In this document: positions 1 to 5,188 of the stretch, in pieces
How the letters are laid out: each line of letters opens with the position of its first letter
Numbering within the stretch: the first letter of the stretch is position 1
From: Lachnospiraceae bacterium UBA3801
Lineage (GTDB): Bacteria; Bacillota; Clostridia; Lachnospirales; Lachnospiraceae
Direction of reading: 5' to 3'
Length of the DNA stretch: 7,130 bases
Assembly (NCBI GenBank): GCA_002368685.1
Contig: DFEN01000004.1
Span: 1-7,130, forward strand
The notes under the pieces: model-generated
The model's input: the letters and a program-made list of their open reading frames with translations, nothing else
What the model was told of the DNA's origin: nothing
Databases searched by the model: none
Translations under genes and position numbers: made by a program

Positions 1-1001
1 TTAAGGTTAAATGGATAATCCATATTTAGATGTATCCAGAACAGCGGCTCTTTAAAATCAAGGAATACATGTTGATAGAAGTCAATATATTCTTCATCCT
101 TACAATCCGCTGGAGTTCTAGTCCAAAGTGGATGTATATCATTAAGAGGCTTAGGTTCATCCTTCTTTTCCTCTTTATCAGAAGCCTCAGCTTCTTTTGA
201 AGCATCCTCAGCTTCTGACTCTTCGGTATCAACATTCTCTTCCGATTTTGGAGCATCTCCAATCAGATCATCCTCTTCAGCTTTTGCCTTAGCCTTAGCT
301 TTTTCCTTTTTTTCTTCAACAACCTTAGCTTCAGTCTCTATCTCTTTTTCAGCTTCTTTCTTCGCCTTATCTTCATTTATATAATAAATCTCAACAGGCA
401 TAAAGGAACAATACTTATTAATAACTTCCTTAACTTTGAACTCATTTGCAAACTCAAGTGAATCATCAGCCAAGTAAAGAGTTATAGTAGTACCTCTCTC
501 AGTTCTATTTCCATCTGACATCTCGTATGTGAGACCACCGTCACTCTCCCAATGAACAGGCTCAGCTCCATCCTGATAAGAAAGTGTGTCTATAGTAACT
601 TTATCAGCAACCATGAAGGCTGAATAGAATCCAAGACCAAAATGTCCAATTATCTGCTCACTCTGATCCTTATCCTTATACTTCTCAAGGAAATCAGCAG
701 CACCAGAAAATGCAATCTGGTTTATATACTTCTCAACCTCTTCTGCTGTCATTCCAATACCATTATCCATAAAGGTAAGAGTCTTTTCATTTGGACTAGA
801 CATAACAGTAACCTTATACTGAGTTCCATCCTCAACAGATGCTTCGCCCATTGAAGCAAGTCTCTTAATCTTCGTAATAGCATCTACTCCATTAGATATA
901 AGCTCTCTGATAAATATATCATGATCAGAATATAACCATTTTTTAATTATAGGAAATATGTTCTCGCTATCTATTGATAGATTTCCCTTTTGTGTTGACA
1001 T
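1..1001 (-). CDS. htpG: Hsp90-family chaperone HtpG, N-terminal part (cut by window edge)
   Basis: ATP-dependent cytosolic chaperone of the Hsp90 (GHKL ATPase) family. Translation from the ATG at 999-1001 is open through base 1, giving 333 residues: the ATPase domain, the linker and the start of the middle domain. ATPase motifs are clear: RELISN with catalytic E33 and Mg/ATP-binding N37, D40, DNGIGM with D79, and the glycine-rich lid end GHFGLGFYSAF at 119-129. RGT follows at 169-171. Residues about 209-284 are a Lys/Glu/Ala-rich charged linker of about 75 residues. The middle domain starts at HPLWTRTP (290-297). NGVDAI replaces the classical NASDAL, which I believe is typical of clostridial HtpG. 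An AAGAGG ribosome binding site lies about 10 bases before the ATG. CIRCE and a sigma-A promoter lie upstream, so heat-shock control by HrcA is likely. No frameshift is seen. Confidence 0.96.
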   Translation of the reverse strand, partial: MSTQKGNLSIDSENIFPIIKKWLYSDHDIFIRELISNGVDAITKIKRLASMGEASVEDGTQYKVTVMSSPNEKTLTFMDNGIGMTAEEVEKYINQIAFSGAADFLEKYKDKDQSEQIIGHFGLGFYSAFMVADKVTIDTLSYQDGAEPVHWESDGGLTYEMSDGNRTERGTTITLYLADDSLEFANEFKVKEVINKYCSFMPVEIYYINEDKAKKEAEKEIETEAKVVEEKKEKAKAKAKAEEDDLIGDAPKSEENVDTEESEAEDASKEAEASDKEEKKDEPKPLNDIHPLWTRTPADCKDEEYIDFYQHVFLDFKEPLFWIHLNMDYPFNL

Positions 1002-1047
1002 TATAATGCGCCTCTTTTCTTATAATATTTTAATATCATACTAATAG

Positions 1048-1076
1048 ATAATAAGTCCTAAATATATAAAAGTCAA
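1048..1076 (-). promoter_or_regulatory. Sigma-A promoter P1 of htpG
   Basis: On the minus strand there is a -35 TTGACT (1071-1076), a 17-base spacer and a -10 TATTAT (1048-1053), each 5/6 to consensus. It predicts a transcript start near 1041 and a leader of about 40 bases before the htpG ATG. The CIRCE operator ends 7 bases upstream of the -35, so a bound HrcA dimer would contact the RNA polymerase upstream region. Confidence 0.8.
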
Positions 1077-1083
1077 TAAAAAA

Positions 1084-1110
1084 TTAGCACTCTTCACTCG
1101 GGAGTGCTGA
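1084..1110. promoter_or_regulatory. CIRCE operator (HrcA binding site)
   Basis: The element reads TTAGCACTC, nine bases, GAGTGCTGA on the plus strand. The established CIRCE consensus is TTAGCACTC-N9-GAGTGCTAA, so 17 of 18 conserved bases match and the spacing is exact. It lies 82 bases upstream of the htpG start and is the only such site in the window. HrcA is the heat-shock repressor that normally controls groESL and dnaK operons. Here the neighbour it can control is htpG, since the gene on the other side ends, rather than begins, towards it. Confidence 0.93.
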
Positions 1111-1131
1111 TAAGAAATCATGCAAAGGAAA

Positions 1132-1152
1132 TCCCAGGCTAAATGCCTGGGA
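1132..1152 (-). terminator. GC-rich hairpin, probable terminator of the transglutaminase-like gene
   Basis: On the minus strand TCCCAGGC and GCCTGGGA form a perfect 8-bp stem with an ATTTA loop, followed by ATTTCCTTT. The U tract is interrupted, so this would be a moderate terminator. It lies about 175 bases after the stop codon of the upstream gene, which is far. It could instead be a leader hairpin of a transcript starting at the possible upstream htpG promoter. Confidence 0.5.
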
Positions 1153-1206
1153 CAAGTGAAAGGATGGTTTTTAAGTATTAACATACAAATTGTATTTGTT
1201 ACAATT

Positions 1207-1235
1207 ATATTAACACAACACTTGTAATAAATCAA
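1207..1235 (-). promoter_or_regulatory. Possible second (distal) htpG promoter P2
   Basis: On the minus strand TTGATT (1230-1235), a 17-base spacer and TAATAT (1207-1212) resemble a sigma-A promoter. A TATAAT is also present at 1204-1209, but with a 20-base spacer. A transcript from here would carry the hairpin at 1132-1152 and CIRCE in its leader, the more usual position for CIRCE. The region is AT-rich, so chance matches are easy. Confidence 0.35.
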
Positions 1236-1327
1236 CAAATATTTTAGGTAAAATTGCACAAATTTTAAATTTTTGTAACGATTATTTTACGGTTTTAAAG
1301 GTAATTTTATCCAATTTGTTACGATTT

Positions 1328-2476
1328 TCAATTTATGTAAACCGATAAAATGGAATATTCACTACTTCCATTAACTGAATACTTGACAGATTCCACTCCC
1401 GAAAGCTGAAATATAAATTGCAACGTATCGTCATTTATATCCAGATTATTTAGAGCACATTCAATATTTCCCTTACCATTAATGTTATATGTATTAGTTA
1501 TATATAGTTCCAGTGAAGATGTATCAGATATATAAGAGTTATTATACAAATAGTAATTAGCCTTCATGCTATCACATTTCTCAGCATTCTCAGGCTTCCA
1601 AGTATGAGTATCATCCAATATATCATCCTTAACATTAAAATATTGATGAGTAACTCTATCCTCTCCTGCTCCCACCGGGTCGTCCCAAGTAGCATCCATA
1701 TTATACCAAACACCATCAATCTTAACCTGATTCCAAGCATGTTTTTCGGTCTTACTATCCTTAGAATAAATATCTGTAGCATCTCCAATCACAATTTTAG
1801 AATCGACTCCTGCACATCTGAGTAGTAGATTCATCGCCGCAGCATATCCTGAACAAACAGCTCTGCCATTTATGAGTACTCCATACGCATTAAATTCACT
1901 ATCATCATGACTTAGGCTAAATCCATATACAGTATTTTCCACTATATAATCATGTATACAAAGCTCTTTCTCATAATCTGACATCCCCGGTTTAATATTT
2001 TCATTTAAAAATGTACGGCATACACTCTCCATTTTCTTAGCATTTGTTTTATCCGCAGGGATTTCTTTATGCTCTACAATGCTCTCATATACATACATCG
2101 AGTCAGCTTTTTCAAAATCAAATGTAACCTTACGATGATCTTCGCCATCGCTTTCATAGGTTGTAATGGACTTCACTGTACCTACCATAGAATCAATTAC
2201 ATAATAAACATCCTTGAGATCTTCTTTACTCACAGCTGTAGATACCATAAGAGAAAGCTCGCCATCTGTTCCCTTCTCAATTTCTTCATTTATCTTAGCC
2301 GCTATTTCATCTATAGATGTATATATTTTATCTTCCTTTTCTTTTGACTTAAATGGCAGAAAATCAGTTATAGATTCACCTGCTGGTGTAAATATCCCTT
2401 TAATAAGAATCAGAAGAAGAATGATTATAATAGCAATCAAAATAACTGATAACACTTTATTCGAAGTATCTTTCAT
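1328..2476 (-). CDS. Membrane-anchored transglutaminase-like superfamily protein
   Basis: The protein has 382 residues. An N-terminal hydrophobic segment (about residues 8-25, Ile/Leu/Val only, after a Lys) is a signal anchor without a lipobox, so the rest should face outside the cell. Residues 175-265 carry the transglutaminase-like core: IHDYIVENTVY (174-184), AVCSGYA with catalytic C208, KHAWNQV with H246 and WYNMDATWDDP with D261. That gives the complete Cys-His-Asp triad of the transglut_core family, which includes bacterial cysteine proteases and crosslinking enzymes. THQYF (276-280) is a usual trailing motif. Residues about 40-160 and 300-382 are unrecognised. The substrate cannot be predicted. 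The ATG at 2476 is preferred over a TTG six codons upstream because AAAGGA (2486-2491) lies 9 bases before the ATG and overlaps the TTG frame. The gene is divergent from argH and appears monocistronic. Confidence 0.88.
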   Translation of the reverse strand: MKDTSNKVLSVILIAIIIILLLILIKGIFTPAGESITDFLPFKSKEKEDKIYTSIDEIAAKINEEIEKGTDGELSLMVSTAVSKEDLKDVYYVIDSMVGTVKSITTYESDGEDHRKVTFDFEKADSMYVYESIVEHKEIPADKTNAKKMESVCRTFLNENIKPGMSDYEKELCIHDYIVENTVYGFSLSHDDSEFNAYGVLINGRAVCSGYAAAMNLLLRCAGVDSKIVIGDATDIYSKDSKTEKHAWNQVKIDGVWYNMDATWDDPVGAGEDRVTHQYFNVKDDILDDTHTWKPENAEKCDSMKANYYLYNNSYISDTSSLELYITNTYNINGKGNIECALNNLDINDDTLQFIFQLSGVESVKYSVNGSSEYSILSVYIN

Positions 2477-2507
2477 AAATAAATATCCTTTCAATAAATA
2501 CTTATAT

Positions 2508-2535
2508 ATGATAACACATTAAACTATTCGAGCAA
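2508..2535 (-). promoter_or_regulatory. Promoter of the transglutaminase-like gene
   Basis: On the minus strand TTGCTC (2530-2535), a 16-base spacer and TATCAT (2508-2513) form a plausible sigma-A promoter. The start would be near 2501, leaving a leader of about 25 bases before the ATG at 2476. Such a start would leave only a few leader bases before the alternative TTG at 2494, which supports the ATG. Confidence 0.5.
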
Positions 2536-2553
2536 ATGATATTTAGCTTTTAA

Positions 2554-2593
2554 CAATAAGCAATATAACTTTTGCCAATAAGTAATTTAACTT
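2554..2593 (+). repeat. Tandem direct repeat in the argH upstream region
   Basis: CAATAAGCAATATAACTT (2554-2571) is repeated as CAATAAGTAATTTAACTT (2576-2593), with 16 of 18 bases identical. The copies start 22 bases apart, close to two helical turns. The second copy runs into the candidate argH -35 (TTGATA, 2592-2597). This looks like a two-site operator for an unidentified regulator. It does not resemble the ArgR/AhrC box, which I would expect to contain TGAAT/ATTCA half-sites. Confidence 0.5.
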
Positions 2594-2620
2594 GATACAT
2601 TTATCCAAGTGTATTAAACT
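2592..2620 (+). promoter_or_regulatory. Candidate argH promoter
   Basis: TTGATA (2592-2597, 5/6), a 17-base spacer and TAAACT (2615-2620, 4/6) lie 37 bases before the argH ATG. An alternative is TTGCCA (2572-2577) with TACATT (2596-2601), spaced 18 bases. The choice is uncertain because the region is AT-rich. Confidence 0.45.
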
Positions 2621-2633
2621 ATCTATGTTTAAT
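2613..2633. promoter_or_regulatory. Palindrome over the argH -10 region
   Basis: ATTAAAC (2613-2619) and GTTTAAT (2627-2633) are perfect inverted repeats with a 7-base spacer. The element overlaps the candidate -10 and ends 11 bases before the AAGAGG ribosome binding site, so it is placed like an operator. The stem is too AT-rich to act as a terminator. No known consensus was recognised. Confidence 0.35.
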
Positions 2634-2656
2634 TTAAGTGAAAAGAGGTAACAATA

Positions 2657-4036
2657 ATGGCTCAGCTATGGGGAGGACGTTTCACAAAAGAAACCGACCA
2701 ATTAGTTTACAACTTTAATGCTTCTATCTCCTTTGATCAGAAGTTTTATAAGCAGGATATCAAAGGCAGCATCGCTCATGCTACTATGCTTGGCGAAACA
2801 GGCATAATAACAAAAGAAGAATCCGACAAAATAATTGAAGGATTAAAAGGAATTCTTTCAGATGTTGAAGAAGGAAAGCTTGAAATATCTCCTAAATATG
2901 AAGATATTCACAGCTTTGTTGAAGCCACTCTTATAGATAGAATCGGAGACACTGGCAAGAAGCTTCATACAGGAAGAAGCCGTAATGATCAGGTTGCTCT
3001 CGATATGAAACTTTACACAAGGGACGAGGTTGTAGCAATCAAAGAACTTTTGAAAGAACTCATGACTACCCTTCACAATCTTATGAAGGAAAACCTTGAT
3101 ACATATATGCCTGGTTTTACACATTTACAGAAAGCTCAGCCAGTCACATTTGCTCATCATGTAGGCGCATATATGGAAATGTTTAAAAGGGACTTCGACA
3201 GACTATCTGATATATACGATAGAATGAACTACTGTCCGCTTGGAGCTGGAGCTCTTGCTGGAACAACATATCCACTGGATAGAAAGCTTACAGCAGATCT
3301 TCTAGACTTCTACGGTCCTACTCTTAATAGTATGGATTCAGTTTCTGATAGAGATTATGTTATAGAGCTTCTATCTGCTCTTTCTACTATTTGTATGCAT
3401 CTTTCCAGATTTTCTGAAGAGATTATAATCTGGAACTCAAACGAATATCAGTTCATTGAGCTTGATGATTCCTATAGCACTGGTAGTTCAATAATGCCTC
3501 AAAAGAAGAATCCTGATATCGCAGAGCTTGTAAGAGGCAAAACAGGTCGAGTATATGGCGCTCTCGTATCTATACTAACTACAATGAAGGGTATCCCTCT
3601 TGCATATAATAAGGATATGCAGGAAGATAAAGAACTTACCTTCGATGCAATAGATACTGTAAAGGGCTGTATCGCACTCTTCAATGGTATGATAAGTACT
3701 ATGAGACTCAATAAAGAAAATATGAAGGTTAGCGCTATGAAGGGCTTCACAAATGCCACTGACGCAGCTGATTATCTAGTAAAAAATGGTGTTCCATTTA
3801 GAGATGCCCACGGAATAATCGGCCAGCTGGTACTCTACTGCATCGATAATAATAAGGCTATTGAAGAGCTCTCTCTCGAAGAACTTCAGAAGATCAGCCC
3901 TGTATTTAAGGATGATATATATGATGCTATAAGCCTAAAGACATGCGTAGAGAAAAGAAATACTATCGGTGCACCTGGTCCTGAGGCAATGAAGCAGGTA
4001 ATTAAAATTAATGAAGAATTTCTGAAAAATATTTAA
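2657..4036 (+). CDS. argH: Argininosuccinate lyase
   Basis: Cytosolic enzyme that splits argininosuccinate into arginine and fumarate, the last step of arginine biosynthesis. At 459 residues it has the usual family length. It starts [10 protein letters not shown], typical of ArgH. Other hallmarks are HTGRSRNDQ (104-112), [10 protein letters not shown] (153-162) with the general acid H156, and the fumarase/aspartase-superfamily signature [11 protein letters not shown] (276-286), whose S277/S278 include the catalytic base. The C-terminal part retains [11 protein letters not shown] and the GAPGPEA end. All signature motifs are intact and no frameshift is seen. The ATG at 2657 is preceded by AAGAGG about 8 bases upstream. 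The gene usually travels with argG, but no argG is present here; upstream is a divergent unrelated gene and downstream a terminator, so argH appears to be transcribed alone. Confidence 0.98.
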   Translation: MAQLWGGRFTKETDQLVYNFNASISFDQKFYKQDIKGSIAHATMLGETGIITKEESDKIIEGLKGILSDVEEGKLEISPKYEDIHSFVEATLIDRIGDTGKKLHTGRSRNDQVALDMKLYTRDEVVAIKELLKELMTTLHNLMKENLDTYMPGFTHLQKAQPVTFAHHVGAYMEMFKRDFDRLSDIYDRMNYCPLGAGALAGTTYPLDRKLTADLLDFYGPTLNSMDSVSDRDYVIELLSALSTICMHLSRFSEEIIIWNSNEYQFIELDDSYSTGSSIMPQKKNPDIAELVRGKTGRVYGALVSILTTMKGIPLAYNKDMQEDKELTFDAIDTVKGCIALFNGMISTMRLNKENMKVSAMKGFTNATDAADYLVKNGVPFRDAHGIIGQLVLYCIDNNKAIEELSLEELQKISPVFKDDIYDAISLKTCVEKRNTIGAPGPEAMKQVIKINEEFLKNI

Positions 4037-4066
4037 GCTGATTTGATATGCTGAAAAACACCGTAG

Positions 4067-4087
4067 AATACATGTAAAATATGTATT
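4067..4087. repeat. Short AT-rich inverted repeat after argH
   Basis: AATACAT (4067-4073) and ATGTATT (4081-4087) are perfect inverted repeats around a 7-base spacer, 30 bases after the argH stop. It may be a minor RNA hairpin ahead of the main terminator. No further function is indicated. Confidence 0.3.
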
Positions 4088-4104
4088 AACGAGATAAAAA
4101 CAAG

Positions 4105-4150
4105 AAAGAGAACCACTGTACATAAATGTAAACAAGTGGTTCTCTTTTCT
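4105..4150. terminator. Bidirectional intrinsic terminator between argH and the FHA gene
   Basis: AAAGAGAACCACT (4105-4117) and AGTGGTTCTCTTT (4135-4147) form a perfect 13-bp stem around a 17-base loop. The loop can itself pair TACAT with ATGTA around AA. On the plus strand the stem runs into CTCTTTTCT, serving argH. On the minus strand it runs into CTTTCTTGTTTTTATC, serving the FHA gene, whose stop is 27 bases away. The minus-strand U tract is the better one. Confidence 0.9.
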
Positions 4151-4173
4151 CTCACCCTAAATATTAAATCAAA

Positions 4174-5094
4174 TTATCTAACCCAGTATTTAAACTCTTC
4201 ATCACCCATTCTGATATTATCATCATTGGTGAGCATTATTTCAACACCCGGCTGAATAAGTTGTCCATTTATAAATGTATGATTTGTAGAAGCATTATCT
4301 CTCACATAACACTCTCCATTACTAATCCTAAAGATAGCATGCTTTCTACTAACCTTCTTATTATCAAGTATCTGATAATCGCAATTTACTGATTTACCAA
4401 CCATGAATTCCTTATGAAGAATAGGAATCAGTTCATTTGTCTTGATACGTACAAGATAAGGAACTGGATTACTATAATTCTCAGAAGTAGCCTGAACCAC
4501 AGGTTCATCAACCATCTTCTGCTTTCCTTCATCTTCCAGGATAGACTTCTGCTCCATAGATAGAATGAACTGATAGAATTCCTCAAGATTAAACATTAGC
4601 TTACTATCAAGATACTTAAGTATCTGATCGACACATTCAACTGATGACATATTAGCAAAACGAACTTTACTAATAAACTCTTGAATAAACTCAGTTACAT
4701 TACAATCAGCAAACTTCTTGTTTACTGGCATATAAAGAAGCTGAATATCAAGTGTCGATAATTCAATATACATATAATGAATATTCAGAAGCAGCTTATT
4801 AAGTGGCATATTGTTCTCTGAAAAATAAATAAGCTGATTAAGTATATTCGATAATATCGATAAAAATTCACCCTTATATAGTTGTTTACGCAGGAATTGT
4901 TCCAGAGGCAAGGTAGCAGGCACTTTGAACTGAAGCGCTCTAACACCATCAATAGCTACACATGTACATTTAGTACGATTCCCCACAAATTCGTAATTAT
5001 ACATAGTCATTTCAAACTGATCGATAGGTACATCTTCCTCAAGTTTGAAATTAAGTGTGAATTCATCATAACTTTGATTATTTAAATCTTCCAC
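4174..5094 (-). CDS. FHA-domain protein with N-terminal DUF6382-like domain
   Basis: Predicted cytoplasmic protein of 306 residues with no signal peptide or membrane segment. Residues 1-180 are an alpha/beta domain rich in Leu/Ile/Tyr helices (LPLEQFLRKQ, FLSILSNILNQLIYF, YMYIELSTLDIQLLYMPV). From memory this resembles DUF6382 of clostridial FHA proteins, perhaps a degenerate kinase-like fold; this is inference. Residues about 183-210 are a polar linker. Residues 213-306 form an FHA domain, a phosphothreonine-peptide reader: MVGKS (231-235), SRKHA with S249, R250 and H252, then DNASTNHTFING (266-277). The usual STNGT is STNHT here. I prefer the GTG start at 5094, because GGAGGGG (5101-5107) is ideally placed before it and the promoter predicts a start near 5121. 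An ATG at 5109 would overlap that ribosome binding site and give 311 residues. The partner and pathway are unknown; no kinase gene is adjacent. Confidence 0.85.
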   Translation of the reverse strand: MEDLNNQSYDEFTLNFKLEEDVPIDQFEMTMYNYEFVGNRTKCTCVAIDGVRALQFKVPATLPLEQFLRKQLYKGEFLSILSNILNQLIYFSENNMPLNKLLLNIHYMYIELSTLDIQLLYMPVNKKFADCNVTEFIQEFISKVRFANMSSVECVDQILKYLDSKLMFNLEEFYQFILSMEQKSILEDEGKQKMVDEPVVQATSENYSNPVPYLVRIKTNELIPILHKEFMVGKSVNCDYQILDNKKVSRKHAIFRISNGECYVRDNASTNHTFINGQLIQPGVEIMLTNDDNIRMGDEEFKYWVR

Positions 5095-5100
5095 ACCTTT

Positions 5101-5107
5101 CCCCTCC
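5101..5107 (-). promoter_or_regulatory. Ribosome binding site deciding the FHA gene start (GTG)
   Basis: GGAGGGG on the minus strand is the strongest Shine-Dalgarno match near this gene and lies 6 bases before GTG at 5094 (8 bases counted from the core GGAGG). The upstream ATG at 5109 reads through this site and has only a weak TTAGG before it. Confidence 0.65.
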
Positions 5108-5127
5108 ATTAATACCTAAGTGTTAAC

Positions 5128-5156
5128 ATTTTATCATTTATAGCATATATTTTCAA
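5128..5156 (-). promoter_or_regulatory. Sigma-A promoter of the FHA gene
   Basis: On the minus strand TTGAAA (5151-5156, 5/6), a 17-base spacer and TAAAAT (5128-5133, 5/6) form a good promoter in the gap after the nicotinate phosphoribosyltransferase gene. It would start transcription near 5121, so the FHA gene can be expressed apart from the genes before it. Confidence 0.7.
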
Positions 5157-5167
5157 TATAAATGATA
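5132..5167. promoter_or_regulatory. 11-bp inverted repeat bracketing the FHA promoter
   Basis: TATCATTTATA (5132-5142) and TATAAATGATA (5157-5167) are perfect inverted repeats separated by 14 bases. One arm touches the -10 and the other ends beside the -35, so the pair brackets the promoter core like an operator. It could alternatively be a weak AT-rich hairpin at the end of the upstream nicotinate phosphoribosyltransferase transcript, but it lacks GC pairs and a U tract. Confidence 0.5.
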
Positions 5168-5188
5168 CGTTCAAAAGCCATATTCCGA

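Larger units (their letters stand above)
1002..1327. other. Non-coding regulatory region between htpG and the transglutaminase-like gene
   Basis: These 326 bases hold no convincing gene. Besides the CIRCE site, promoters and hairpin listed separately, they contain a 13-bp palindrome ATACAA-a-TTGTAT (1183-1195) just downstream of the possible distal promoter. A weak AT-rich hairpin pairs TAAAATT (1249-1255) with AATTTTA (1261-1267). Three copies of a TTTGTWACRATT motif lie at 1195-1206, 1272-1283 and 1315-1326. A minus-strand frame of about 70 codons (1041-1259) crosses the region but begins with GTG, lacks a ribosome binding site and reads as low-complexity hydrophobic sequence. Confidence 0.7.

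Noticed and set aside
26..262. Minus-strand frame of 78 codons inside htpG
   Set aside because: Out of frame with the htpG translation, which is continuous here and rejoins conserved middle-domain sequence.
1041..1259. Minus-strand open frame of about 72 codons in the htpG upstream region
   Set aside because: GTG start without ribosome binding site, low-complexity hydrophobic translation, and it covers the CIRCE site and both promoter candidates.
2214..2522. Plus-strand open frame of about 100 codons opposite the transglutaminase-like gene
   Set aside because: Antisense to a clear coding sequence and running into its promoter; no family resemblance.
2477..2656. Arginine T-box or ArgR box upstream of argH
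   Set aside because: No T-box antiterminator sequence, no leader terminator and too little space; no TGAAT/ATTCA half-site pair.
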